NCBI GenBank assembly: GCA_965660815.1
Contig: CBFIBG010000089.1
Coordinates: 1-64,000, forward strand
From: Glaciecola sp965660815
GTDB lineage: Bacteria; Pseudomonadota; Gammaproteobacteria; Enterobacterales; Alteromonadaceae
DNA length: 64,000 nt
Direction: 5' to 3'
Part shown: positions 7,373 through 16,478 of the stretch, one piece after another
Position numbering within the stretch: the first letter of the stretch is position 1
How the letters are laid out: the number at the start of each line of letters is the position of its first letter
Program-made: the position numbers and the translations under genes
The notes under the pieces: model-generated
Database searches by the model: none
What the model saw: the letters and a program-made list of their open reading frames with translations, nothing else
What the model was told of the DNA's origin: nothing

Positions 7373-9440
7373 TTGAATACTCGTCCTTGTAGGGAAGCCA
7401 CCTATTTATGAGCGCCTGAGCCTGTGCGGGATATCGACTAAATATAGTTTCAGAGTATTGCTGAACGCTTGGTACTAAAGCCGAATCTCTCACTAAGTCT
7501 GCAATTTTAAGATTGGCTACGCCAGTTTGTTTTGTCCCCAACAACTCTCCTGGTCCCCTTATCTCTAAATCTTTTTCAGCAATGTAAAAACCGTCATTGG
7601 ACTCTCGCAATACGCCTAGTCTCTTGCTCGCTGTCTTAGACAGTGGGCTTTGATACATTAACACGCAGTGACTCTCGACCGACCCGCGCCCTACCCGACC
7701 TCGAAGTTGATGCAATTGAGCTAAACCTAATCTCTCTGGGTTTTCAATGATCATTAAACTAGCATTAGGCACGTCTACCCCGACCTCAATCACTGTGGTT
7801 GCGACCAATAAATCGAGCTCACCTAATTTAAAGCTCTCCATAATATTTTGTTTTTCTTCTGCTTTTAGCCTACCGTGAACCAATCCAATGTTGAGATCAG
7901 GCAACTGAGTGGCAAGTATAGTTGCCGTATCTTCCGCTGCTTGGCATTGAAGTACTTCCGATTCTTCGATAAGTGTGCAGACCCAATAGATTTGTCGTTT
8001 TTGCTCCAACGCAGAAGTTCTAACCCTATCAACAATTTCGCTTCGGCGTGTATCGGGCAAAACGACGGTTTTAACCGGCGTGCGTCCAGGCGGAAGCTCA
8101 TCAATAATCGACGTTTGCAAATCGGCATAAGCAGTCATGGCAAGGGTACGTGGAATAGGCGTTGCCGTCATTATCAACTGATGTGGGAACTGTCCAGTTT
8201 TTTCGCCTTTTTTGCGCAGGGCTAGACGCTGATGAACCCCAAACCTGTGTTGCTCGTCGACAATCACTAACGCCAATGCTTGATATTCTACCGACTCTTG
8301 AAAGATGGCATGAGTGCCAACCAACATCTGTATATGACCACCGGCCAGTTGAGCTAATGTTTCGTTTTTTTCTTTGGCTTTCAATTTTCCCGCGAGCCAT
8401 CCAACGGAAATACCTAGAGGGGTCAACCACTGCTTAAAATTAATCGCGTGTTGCTCTGCAAGCAGCTCAGTTGGCGCCATTAGCGCCACTTGATATCCAC
8501 TTTGGATCACGTTAATGGAAGCAAGTGCGGCAACGAGTGTTTTGCCAGATCCAACGTCGCCTTGTACCAGTCTCATCATCGGGTATGTTTGTTGCAGATC
8601 GTGCTCTATTTCAGCGACTACCCGTGTTTGTGCGCTTGTTGGAGTAAATGGCAAAGAGTCAAGAAATTGCGATTTTAGACTGCCATTTAGTTGAATTGGG
8701 TATCCAGCATCTTGGTTTGATTCCGTTCTTGCTTTCAACATCCCAAGATGATGCGCTATTAATTCCTCTAGGATCAATCTGTGTTGCGCTGGATGTTCAC
8801 CCTCAAGTAGCATATCCATATTACAATCTGGGGGAGGATTGTGGACAAAGTGTAAGGCTTGAGCGAGTTCGTACTGATCATGGTACAAGCCTTCTGGTAA
8901 TAAATCTGGCAGTGCACCTTTGTCTAATTGAGTAAGTGCTTGGGCCGTCAACTTGCGAAGCGTTAATTGATTGACCCCTTCAGTGGTTGGGTATACCGGC
9001 GTCAATGTATCTTCTAACTGAACGGGCTGACTGTCGCTTACAATGCGATATTCAGGATGCATTATTTCCCAATTCATGTTGCCAGATCGCACTTCCCCAT
9101 ATGCTTTTACTTGCACGCCTGTTTTAAACCCTTTCAATTGAGCAGCAGAAAAATGGAAAAACCTTAAATTCATGCAGCCAGAGCCATCGGAGACAGACAC
9201 AATCAGCATCCGTTTTCTTCCGTATTTAATTTCTGCGTTGAGTACCTCGCCCAAAACGGTAGCATGTACACCATTGTACAAATCAGAAATCGGATAAATT
9301 CGGGTACGATCTTCGTATCTTAGGGGCAAATGAAAAATCACATCTTGTAGGTTCTTCAAACCGAGTTTTTCGAGCTTTTCAGCCACTTTTGCTCCAACGC
9401 CCTTAAGGGAAGTCACTGAGGTATCTGCTAACGATTGCAT
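7365..9440 (-). CDS. recG: ATP-dependent DNA helicase RecG
   Basis: A 691-residue superfamily 2 helicase that remodels stalled replication forks and Holliday junctions. Visible features: an N-terminal helix-hairpin-helix-like start (TSLKGVGAKVAEKL), the wedge/OB domain (about residues 60-150), Walker A VQGDVGSGKTLVA, the DEQH box in VDEQHRFGVHQR, motif III TATPIPRTLAM, and the C-terminal LRGRVGRGS motif with the TRG region (YIAEKDLEIRGPGELLGTKQ). Length equals that of typical RecG. It usually follows spoT-trmH directly in Gammaproteobacteria; here about 5.9 kb of other genes intervene. Confidence 0.98.
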   Translation of the reverse strand: MQSLADTSVTSLKGVGAKVAEKLEKLGLKNLQDVIFHLPLRYEDRTRIYPISDLYNGVHATVLGEVLNAEIKYGRKRMLIVSVSDGSGCMNLRFFHFSAAQLKGFKTGVQVKAYGEVRSGNMNWEIMHPEYRIVSDSQPVQLEDTLTPVYPTTEGVNQLTLRKLTAQALTQLDKGALPDLLPEGLYHDQYELAQALHFVHNPPPDCNMDMLLEGEHPAQHRLILEELIAHHLGMLKARTESNQDAGYPIQLNGSLKSQFLDSLPFTPTSAQTRVVAEIEHDLQQTYPMMRLVQGDVGSGKTLVAALASINVIQSGYQVALMAPTELLAEQHAINFKQWLTPLGISVGWLAGKLKAKEKNETLAQLAGGHIQMLVGTHAIFQESVEYQALALVIVDEQHRFGVHQRLALRKKGEKTGQFPHQLIMTATPIPRTLAMTAYADLQTSIIDELPPGRTPVKTVVLPDTRRSEIVDRVRTSALEQKRQIYWVCTLIEESEVLQCQAAEDTATILATQLPDLNIGLVHGRLKAEEKQNIMESFKLGELDLLVATTVIEVGVDVPNASLMIIENPERLGLAQLHQLRGRVGRGSVESHCVLMYQSPLSKTASKRLGVLRESNDGFYIAEKDLEIRGPGELLGTKQTGVANLKIADLVRDSALVPSVQQYSETIFSRYPAQAQALINRWLPYKDEYSNA

Positions 9441-9499
9441 AAGGCGATATTCTGTATTAGTTATAACGAAAGGTTAACAGATTGAAAATAGCAAAAATA

Positions 9500-10324
9500 C
9501 TAACCTTTATCACTTCTTCGCCTCAAATCATCCCAGAGATCAAGGAAATCTGAACTGAGTTTACGTTCCAACTCAAGTGCTGACTCGGTGGGGCAAAATA
9601 AGGTGATATCGGCTTTGAAATGACCCAACTCTGTGGTCGAAAATCTGATTTCAGGGTCTATGTCTGTTATTTTTGCATCTAGCCTTCGTTCCAGTATTGA
9701 ATTATATCTTGCCGCTACCTCACTGAAACCTTCGCAATAGTGCTTGGCTTTTTCCATTAAAGATTCATACAATCTAAATCCATTATACTTCTCTTCTCGA
9801 ACGATGCTGAAAGTGTGCGTGACATAACGTTTTATAAAATTTAGGTTTGTTATGGTACTGACCACCAATTTGCTGTTAGGAATGGCTATAGTGCTGCGAG
9901 TTAACTGATACTTATTTATATCAATTTGAATTAAAGTCGTCTTTACCCAGTCTATTTTAGCGACTTCGCCATAGTCTTCATCGACTTCAATCCAATCTCC
10001 TACTCGAAACGGACGGGTTGTCACTAAGTAGAAAAAACCAATTATAGATTGAATAAACTCACGCAAAGCTAACACAATAGCGACGGCGAATGCCGCAAGA
10101 GAAAGCGCAAAATTTTGAATTTCGGCGCCCCATAACACCAAAAGTAGTAAAAGCGTGACTAGATTTATCAAATGTCGAATACTATGTGAGAAGTGTCTGT
10201 TTTCGAAGTCTTGCTGTTGTGAACGCTTATGTGAAAGTTTACTGACAATAAACCTGAGCAAAATCGCTACAAAAATAATTCCTATTGATGCAAGCACAGG
10301 ATGTGCAAGTACTTCTGATATCAT
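9500..10324 (-). CDS. MscS-family mechanosensitive channel
   Basis: A 274-residue small-conductance mechanosensitive channel homologue. The N-terminus has two membrane helices (about 8-28 and 52-70) and a third pore-type helix (FALSLAAFAVAIVLALREFIQSIIG, about 72-96). The family signature RPFRVGDWIEV follows, then a beta domain (DYGEVAKIDWVKTTLIQ, TIAIPNSKLV). It would act as an emergency valve in the inner membrane under hypo-osmotic shock. It is short compared with multi-domain members and close to E. coli MscS in size. It stands 59 bp upstream of recG on the same strand. Confidence 0.9.
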   Translation of the reverse strand: MISEVLAHPVLASIGIIFVAILLRFIVSKLSHKRSQQQDFENRHFSHSIRHLINLVTLLLLLVLWGAEIQNFALSLAAFAVAIVLALREFIQSIIGFFYLVTTRPFRVGDWIEVDEDYGEVAKIDWVKTTLIQIDINKYQLTRSTIAIPNSKLVVSTITNLNFIKRYVTHTFSIVREEKYNGFRLYESLMEKAKHYCEGFSEVAARYNSILERRLDAKITDIDPEIRFSTTELGHFKADITLFCPTESALELERKLSSDFLDLWDDLRRRSDKG

Positions 10325-10643
10325 AAATCTCCTTTAAATATTTCGCGGTTCTTCAAGCCGAACACGTCGTTTAGTACATTATGCAATATTCTGATTAACT
10401 TACAATTTATAATAAATATTTAAGTTAAATACACTAGAATATGCGCGATGGTGGTCATTGCCTACAAAATGGCTAGGGGCCAATAGCTTTCGCTTAAACT
10501 TTTTTATAGATTGTTTAGCGCAGACTAATATGCTCACCAGGCCTAGTGGCATTGAGTTGTTTGAAAAGCCTTTATCAATAACTTAATGCTACTCAGAATA
10601 AGCATGATACATCACTGGCGTAGATGAACGAACTTTGTTTGGC
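10325..10643. other. Intergenic region before the MscS gene
   Basis: About 320 bases with no open frame of note and no clear hairpin. It should contain the promoter for the minus-strand MscS gene, but no strong -35/-10 pair could be assigned by eye. Confidence 0.4.
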
Positions 10644-11399
10644 TTATCTTTTTAAGAATTCACCAATGATTTGATAAAACTCTTTATGTTGGGAAATATT
10701 GTTATGACCAACATTTTTGAGGATCTTTAAGTGTGCATTTTTTGTTTCTAATGCTTCATGCAACATTACGGAATGAGAAACAGGAATAATATTGTCCTGT
10801 TCACCCGCCAAAATTAGTGTAGGCAAACTTATCTGTTCAATCAGAGACAATGAGTCATATTTATCTTTTAATAAGATACTCACTGGAAAAAACGGAAACT
10901 GTTTTTTTGCAACGGCCAAAATACTGTCATAAGGTGTGATCAGGACCAAATGACTTAATTGTCGCTGCGACGCTAAATACAACGCAATACCAGAGCCTAA
11001 ACTTCGTCCAAATGAAACAATATCCGAGTGAGTTTGGGCAATACTATCGTAAATAGCCAAGGCATCGCTAAACAAAGCATTTTGATCAGGCATACCACTA
11101 CTATCCGCATATCCACGGTAATTGACCAAATAAACGGTTCTATTAGGAAAGTACTTGGAGAACTCCTCAGCATTGTAAATGACGGATTCTGCGTTCCCGC
11201 CAAAATACACGATAGCATCTTGCTGACCAGGACTTACCACGATCACCTCAATGGTTTCACCTTGATTGTTGACACTGACCTGCTGATACCCGTGTGGTAT
11301 AAAAGGAGTCGGGAAATATAGAAGCTGTCGTTGAAAGACATATAGCAAAACGGTCAGAATTGCGTATGAGATGATCAAAACATACAAAAAAGAACGCAT
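10644..11399 (-). CDS. Membrane-anchored alpha/beta hydrolase (BEM46/ABHD13-like)
   Basis: A 251-residue protein with an N-terminal membrane helix (about residues 4-22) followed by an alpha/beta hydrolase fold. The nucleophile elbow is GRSLGSG, and the acid and histidine of the triad are visible in LILAGEQDNIIPV and KNVGHNNIS. An oxyanion-loop segment (VYFGGNAES) precedes them. The layout resembles BEM46/ABHD13-type serine hydrolases, whose bacterial substrates are mostly unknown. It is on the same strand as the lipoprotein and TraF-like genes but about 190 bp away. Confidence 0.85.
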   Translation of the reverse strand: MRSFLYVLIISYAILTVLLYVFQRQLLYFPTPFIPHGYQQVSVNNQGETIEVIVVSPGQQDAIVYFGGNAESVIYNAEEFSKYFPNRTVYLVNYRGYADSSGMPDQNALFSDALAIYDSIAQTHSDIVSFGRSLGSGIALYLASQRQLSHLVLITPYDSILAVAKKQFPFFPVSILLKDKYDSLSLIEQISLPTLILAGEQDNIIPVSHSVMLHEALETKNAHLKILKNVGHNNISQHKEFYQIIGEFLKR

Positions 11400-11593
11400 T
11401 AGATTACCAAACGGTCAGGTTAAAAGTCTTACTGTCATTAACCAAACCAATGGCTTTTTCCATTATATTTTAAAGGTATATTCTGTCAATAAGATACACC
11501 TTTATACACTAGTCAGTAACAGTATTTTAAGTATGACTCAATTGCCGCTCTTATGACAAGTCGACACAAAATACTTCATGACAACAACCGATA

Positions 11594-13576
11594 TTATTCC
11601 ACGTCTAAAGTAATCGCTGCTTTACAGGCGTCGCTTGTTGAGGGTACGCTGTCAACTGGCATTAAACCAAAGCTTTGATTCACCGATGCATCATCTGAAT
11701 GCCAAGTTGCAGTATCTTCATTTAACGTAAATGAAAACTTTCCATACAATTCATTAGGATTTCGAGGCAAACTTTGTACTTGTTGATCATCTAAAATGTC
11801 TCTACCTAATGTCTCACCCAGGACTTTCATCTGTACATTGAACCCTTCTGCGACAAGGGATAACCTATTTTGTACACTACTGCCTAAAATAGTCCAAGTC
11901 CCCTCAAACAGTTGCCCTTTGATGTTATCAGAGGGGTCATCCTGATTTTCATAGGCAACGCAAAGCACAAGTTCCCCTGAATTATCTTGAGGTTCTCCTT
12001 TAAAGAACGCAATAATTTGACCCTGTTCTACATTTCCGCTGGAGCGCGATTCTTGTATGCCAGACATACTTATTTTATTTCCTGCCCAAAAACTTGAATC
12101 ATCTACTGTATCGACTTCAGCCAACTCAGTTACTTCAGCATCATTTTCTTCGCTCTCTAGAAATGCTTGTATGGCCTCTATAGAATCGGCTTGACGAGCA
12201 ATGTCAAACAAATCATTCACAAAACTTATTAAATCGAACAGCGGCGAAAGTGTGTCAGAGTTGTTAGAGCGAGCCGCATTTATTAAACGCTGGCTAATTT
12301 GATTGTTCGGATCTCTAATAAAATCTGAAATTGCTGCGATGATCGCAGCTCTAGATGCACTTGCAAGGCCCACAGGTTCATATAGCGTCGGGAGCGTAAC
12401 AGTGTGATATAAGCCCAATAGATCGTTTACAAGATTGTTATTAAGATCAAGTCGCTGGAAATGCTGTTTGCTGGTAAGCGGAATATTGGCCACTTGCCGT
12501 TGTAAATACACATTATTCGCTACATTGTTCAATCGCGTTTGGACGCCACTAGAAAGTGTATTTTGCTCTAATAACGCATTAATAAATTGGGTAGCCGCAG
12601 CGCTGATAAGAGCCGCTATATCGGACTCACTCAATTCCTGCAAAGCTGCCAGTTTTGTATTGACTGGCGACATATTAGACGTTTCAGAAAGGTTACTTCT
12701 AAGATTTGTTCCCGTCGGCGACAAGCTATTGGCTAAAGTAGCATAGATAGAATCAGCACTGCTAATAGGCAATCCACTGGTACCCAAGTCCAAGTCTTTC
12801 GCCACTTCATCTAGGTTACTGGCGATTGTGTCGACCATTCTCGATAACGCCACATCAGCCGCGAACAAAGTAGCTGCATCAGCATTAGAGTTGCTTAAAT
12901 TAGCGATAAAATCATTAGCAAGGATGTCGCTATCGCTTACATCGTTTGAAAGGGAAAATCCCAATTCATTAATCGCGTCTGATAAGCTCGTCGTGTTCGG
13001 TAAGTAATGCTTGAGTGAACTAAAAGCAGATAGCTTAAGCTGTGATTGATCCAACTGAGCTTGCCACAAAGAACTGTCCCCAAGCGGTTTTGGCCCTAAA
13101 TTAGTTAAGTCGACTAAATTAGTCTTTGCCTGCTCAACGCTTGTTGATGCAGTAAGTACTGAACGGAAGACCTCACCAGATAACAACTCAATGCCTTGAG
13201 CCGCTTTAACAACTAACTCTCCGCTTTGTACACCTGTTTTAAGGCAAAACTTTTGTAAGCTTGCTTCATTAGAGTCACAATAATTGATGCCAGTGACTGG
13301 ATTATAACTTACGTAGCCTTGATTATCTGTATAAGCAATTGGTTCGAACCCATCTGGTGCGCCATTGTCTCGCAAATCTATCCAGACAAGCGCATTGGCT
13401 AAATAACCATTCATTGCTAGACCGGTTATCACCACACTTTGGTCGTCAACCATTACCGGTGAATTATCAGGAGGTGGTGCAGACGAATCTTGATTTTCGT
13501 CACCAGAACAGGCCATTAGCGAGGCAATTGAAACCGCTAGTAAAGAACGTTTTGTCAGTAAGCTTAACTTTTTCAT
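11594..13576 (-). CDS. Large secreted lipoprotein of unknown function
   Basis: A 660-residue protein beginning with a lipoprotein signal (KRSLLAVSIASLMAC, acylated Cys near residue 23) and a short Ser/Pro/Asp-rich linker. The next region (VVITGLAMNGYLANALVWIDLRDNG... YTDNQGYVSY) resembles a carboxypeptidase-regulatory or Big-type beta-sandwich seen at the start of many surface lipoproteins. The central 400 residues are largely helical and Ser/Asn/Asp-rich, with no enzyme motif I recognise. The C-terminal 150 residues look beta-rich (EGTWTILGSSVQNRLSLVAEG, a lipocalin-like pattern). It follows the TraF-like gene by 12 bp, so the two are probably one unit. Confidence 0.75.
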   Translation of the reverse strand: MKKLSLLTKRSLLAVSIASLMACSGDENQDSSAPPPDNSPVMVDDQSVVITGLAMNGYLANALVWIDLRDNGAPDGFEPIAYTDNQGYVSYNPVTGINYCDSNEASLQKFCLKTGVQSGELVVKAAQGIELLSGEVFRSVLTASTSVEQAKTNLVDLTNLGPKPLGDSSLWQAQLDQSQLKLSAFSSLKHYLPNTTSLSDAINELGFSLSNDVSDSDILANDFIANLSNSNADAATLFAADVALSRMVDTIASNLDEVAKDLDLGTSGLPISSADSIYATLANSLSPTGTNLRSNLSETSNMSPVNTKLAALQELSESDIAALISAAATQFINALLEQNTLSSGVQTRLNNVANNVYLQRQVANIPLTSKQHFQRLDLNNNLVNDLLGLYHTVTLPTLYEPVGLASASRAAIIAAISDFIRDPNNQISQRLINAARSNNSDTLSPLFDLISFVNDLFDIARQADSIEAIQAFLESEENDAEVTELAEVDTVDDSSFWAGNKISMSGIQESRSSGNVEQGQIIAFFKGEPQDNSGELVLCVAYENQDDPSDNIKGQLFEGTWTILGSSVQNRLSLVAEGFNVQMKVLGETLGRDILDDQQVQSLPRNPNELYGKFSFTLNEDTATWHSDDASVNQSFGLMPVDSVPSTSDACKAAITLDVE

Positions 13577-13588
13577 AATTATTCCTCG

Positions 13589-15013
13589 CTAGAATTTAGT
13601 TTGAACAGCAAGACTAAGATGAGCTGAGCGTGGCGCGCTTGTGCCGTCAATCTCGACGCTTTCATCACTGAACTGAATGTCTAGCTCTGCATATTTAAAA
13701 AATGTCAAACCAAAGCTGTAATAACTCAGCTCTGTGCCGGCCAAATTTTTCGTATATCCAAGTCGAACTTCTGGGACGAACCAATTATTCAATTGCATAT
13801 TTGTAGATAAATTCGCCCACTGGTATAAATCACCAATAGCATCGTTTTTATCATTCAAATCAATAGACGCATGCACGCCCCACTTAATTTTTTCGCCCAT
13901 GAATGCTGAGGCAGAGAGGTTTGTCTGAGTATTGGCGACATAGATCTCTGATGCACTAATCCGCCCAGCAGCTATCGCCTCTTGGGCAACAAAACAGTTA
14001 TCTACTGAAATTCCCATCATCCCATTGCAGGAATCAGAATCGGTTGGTAACACTCCATAGTCGTATTCTGGTTGATTAATGTCTTTTACGGTTAATCCAA
14101 CTGAGTATTGCTTGGTTGCGTAAAACAACCCTAAATCCACACCTACATTAGTGCTTGTATTTTGATTATTCTCGTAATCGTTTTCAATCGCATCACCCAC
14201 ATCTTCGCCGTCTTCAAGACCTGCGAATGAAATCACATTTTTAGCAAGCTTGTAACTATTGATATTGACACCAACACCCGCGTGCAGCAGTCCACCTTCA
14301 GTTTTGTAAACAGGGCGGCTATAGCCTAAATTTATACTGGTAAGGCCTACGCTTTTTACGTACAAGGCCGCGGATGTATTAATTCTAAAAGTGTCATTGA
14401 CGTTGATAATATCAATATCGTCGTCAAGCACAGTGCTTCTTAGACTGCCAGACAAACTGACGTTTGCGAAAAATGTCCCTACTTGGTTGTTGTGATACAT
14501 AAAAGGCAACAGAGGAATGTTTGCGTTACCCGCAAATTTAATCATCCCGTCGCGCGCGGCATTTTGTAAAAAGGGCTCAAATCTATTTTTCGCATCCAAC
14601 GCATCTTCAGCGGTTAGATCGTCCTGATCAAGAATATCTACCAGCTCGTCAAGTTCATCTATTAATGAGTCAATTTTGCCAAATTCATACCCACCGGTGA
14701 TTGGACCAAACATATTCATCTTAAAGCCATTTTTCCCCTTAAGCAGATAACTGGCAGTTGCAGGGTTGTGAATGCTCGAATACAAATCGGTAGTCGCTAC
14801 TGTATGGCCTTTTGTTAATTGCTGTCCACTAGGAGCAAAAACATCATTGGCATAGCTTGCACTTTGAACACAGCACAATAGGGCAATTGCAACAGCACCT
14901 TTAACTGAAAAAGGTTGGCTAGATGTTGAGTCGTGACCGAGTGTGCGAGCACGATTTTGATGGCTGGAAATTGGCTTTACTAGATACTGATTGGCTGATT
15001 TCACAATGCTCAC
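13589..15013 (-). CDS. TraF-like (TraF_2/PF13729 type) outer-membrane protein
   Basis: A 474-residue exported protein. After a long N-terminus with a hydrophobic segment (VAIALLCCVQSASYA) the mature part starts NDVFAPSGQQLTKGHTVAT. It then has repeated amphipathic beta strands and ends in a Phe (LSLAVQTKF), as outer-membrane barrels do. Phrases such as SSIHNPATASYLL, GVGVNINSYKL and LGLFYATKQYSVGLTVKDINQPEY are typical of the chromosomal 'conjugal transfer protein TraF' family, which resembles FadL-like barrels. No other conjugation genes are nearby, so a real role in conjugation is unlikely. The true start may lie nearer the hydrophobic segment. It is upstream of the lipoprotein gene. Confidence 0.75.
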   Translation of the reverse strand: MSIVKSANQYLVKPISSHQNRARTLGHDSTSSQPFSVKGAVAIALLCCVQSASYANDVFAPSGQQLTKGHTVATTDLYSSIHNPATASYLLKGKNGFKMNMFGPITGGYEFGKIDSLIDELDELVDILDQDDLTAEDALDAKNRFEPFLQNAARDGMIKFAGNANIPLLPFMYHNNQVGTFFANVSLSGSLRSTVLDDDIDIINVNDTFRINTSAALYVKSVGLTSINLGYSRPVYKTEGGLLHAGVGVNINSYKLAKNVISFAGLEDGEDVGDAIENDYENNQNTSTNVGVDLGLFYATKQYSVGLTVKDINQPEYDYGVLPTDSDSCNGMMGISVDNCFVAQEAIAAGRISASEIYVANTQTNLSASAFMGEKIKWGVHASIDLNDKNDAIGDLYQWANLSTNMQLNNWFVPEVRLGYTKNLAGTELSYYSFGLTFFKYAELDIQFSDESVEIDGTSAPRSAHLSLAVQTKF

Positions 15014-15381
15014 TTTTTACATGATTTACATATGAGCAAGTGTAAAGATCATTCAGGATGAAAGGTGTATGAAAAGCCGATAGTAGTTATTTATAAGCAT
15101 ACTCGTGCCTATCTATAGAATTTTTAAATACGGAATTTATCTTGGAAAAAACAAAAGCCTCATTTTAGGAGCTTTTGATGGCGTAAGTATTTATTCCGAG
15201 TCCTTCTGTCTATATTTATTATAAAGCTGGGTATGGGGGCTGTTTAAATCAACTACTCACACTTCTATCATCATCGTGACTTTGTAAGTAAAGAGAGATT
15301 GAAGCGCGAATAACGCTACCCTGTAAGAAGAATATGTCTTTCACGAATGCAGTCAAGAAATCCTCCGTCTTAAAGTCGAAA
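15014..15381. other. Intergenic region between trmH and the TraF-like gene
   Basis: It holds the terminator at 15145-15177 and, near 15014-15110, presumably the promoter of the TraF-like gene (minus strand). A 64-codon minus frame at 15249-15443 overlaps the end of trmH and looks like chance. Confidence 0.5.
15145..15177 (-). terminator. Rho-independent terminator of the gmk-spoT-trmH transcript
   Basis: Read on the minus strand, CAAAAGC pairs perfectly with GCTTTTG across a 12-base loop and is followed directly by six T residues. It lies about 205 bp past the trmH stop and before the promoter of the next minus-strand unit. This fits the end of the gmk-to-trmH transcript and means recG is not transcribed with it. 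Confidence 0.75.
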
Positions 15382-16077
15382 TCACGTTGAATATTGAAGT
15401 GCATTCCACCACTGTGGGTCAGCGGATATTTCTCCGTTTTCATTGATTTGAGGAAAGGGAAGGCGTCGCTCTACACATATTTTGTATAACACTGGAAAAC
15501 CGCCTTCAAACAGTATTTTCTGAGCTTCTGATTCCGGGAGTCTCGCCGTGTCGTACATTTTCGCGTTTTCTCTTTGACGCTGTGCTTCGTACAATATGGT
15601 GGCTGCTGCGACTGATACATTTAATGACTGAACCATGCCCACCATAGGGATCATTATAGACTGGTCGGCTAATGCTATTGCTTCATCGGTAGCGCCAAAT
15701 TTTTCTTGGCCCATTATGATCGCCGTAGGTTTTGTATAATCGACAGCTCTAAAATCGATTGATTTATCGTCTAAATGAGTAACCAGCACTTGCATTTTTT
15801 GCTGTTTTAAATGGTCGATAGCACTTCGTGTATTAGCATGAAACCGAGTATCAACCCATATCTGAGACCCCATTGCAGTGCCTTTACGCAACGATTGTTC
15901 TCTTTTGGCAACCGCATGTATTTGATGGACACCAACGGCATCTGCGGTGCGAATTAGCGCGGATACGTTATGAGGTTTATTGACGTCTTCTAAAAAAAGA
16001 GTCAAGTCGGGTTGCCGTTTTGCTAATAAGGCCCGTATGCGTTGATAACGCGCCTTACTCATTGTTTGAACGTGCAT
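15382..16077 (-). CDS. trmH: tRNA (guanosine-18-2'-O)-methyltransferase TrmH
   Basis: A 231-residue SPOUT-class methyltransferase that methylates G18 in the tRNA D-loop. The sequence closely follows E. coli TrmH. The early block is RQPDLTLFLEDVNKPHNVSA with the catalytic-type Arg in LIRTADAVGVH. The trefoil-knot motifs IIMGQEKFGATDEAI and MVQSLNVSVAAATILYEAQR follow, and it ends EISADPQWWNALQ. The ATG at 16077 lies immediately after the ridA stop (TAAATG), suggesting coupling; a second in-frame ATG at 16062 (MSKARYQR) matches the family's usual start and is an alternative. It is the last gene of the gmk-spoT operon. Confidence 0.95.
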   Translation of the reverse strand: MHVQTMSKARYQRIRALLAKRQPDLTLFLEDVNKPHNVSALIRTADAVGVHQIHAVAKREQSLRKGTAMGSQIWVDTRFHANTRSAIDHLKQQKMQVLVTHLDDKSIDFRAVDYTKPTAIIMGQEKFGATDEAIALADQSIMIPMVGMVQSLNVSVAAATILYEAQRQRENAKMYDTARLPESEAQKILFEGGFPVLYKICVERRLPFPQINENGEISADPQWWNALQYST

Positions 16078-16464
16078 TTATTCAGGTAATACCATTACTG
16101 CATCAATTTCGATTTGCGCACCCTTGGGTAAGGCACTGACTTGAACAGCTGCCCGCGCTGGGTATGGCTGATCAAAATATCTAGCCATTATCTCGTTTAC
16201 TTTGGCAAACTGACCTAAGTCAGTTAAAAATATATTTACTTTAACCAAATTCGATGTCACGCCACCGGCCGCTTTTACAACCGCACAGACGTTCTCAAAA
16301 ACTTGAACAGCTTGAGCTTCAAAGTCTTCAGATACCATTTCCATTGTGCTTGGAACAAGTGGAATTTGACCCGACAAGTAGACTGTATTACCTGCTTTAA
16401 CCGCTTGACTGTATGTTCCAATAGCCGCAGGTGCTTCGTTTGTTTGAATAACCGATTTTGACAT
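16078..16464 (-). CDS. ridA: RidA-family enamine/imine deaminase
   Basis: A 128-residue RidA (YjgF/YER057c/UK114) protein that hydrolyses reactive 2-aminoacrylate-type enamines released by PLP enzymes. Visible conserved residues are IGTYSQAV, VYLSGQIPL, and the catalytic Arg in YPARAAVQVSALPKGAQIEIDAVM. Length is normal. It sits between spoT and trmH with 14 bp to spoT and none to trmH, a placement seen in several gammaproteobacteria. Confidence 0.95.
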   Translation of the reverse strand: MSKSVIQTNEAPAAIGTYSQAVKAGNTVYLSGQIPLVPSTMEMVSEDFEAQAVQVFENVCAVVKAAGGVTSNLVKVNIFLTDLGQFAKVNEIMARYFDQPYPARAAVQVSALPKGAQIEIDAVMVLPE

Positions 16465-16478
16465 AGATTTACTTTCTC

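Noticed and set aside
13336..13350. GGTTCGAACCC, looking like a tRNA T-loop
   Set aside because: It lies inside the lipoprotein gene (codes for GFEP region) and no acceptor or anticodon arms can be built around it.
13589..15013. Evidence of a conjugative element from the TraF-like gene
   Set aside because: No other transfer, relaxase or integrase genes are present, and this family is widespread on chromosomes.
15249..15443. 64-codon minus-strand frame overlapping the 3' end of trmH
   Set aside because: Overlaps a conserved gene end in another frame with no supporting signal.
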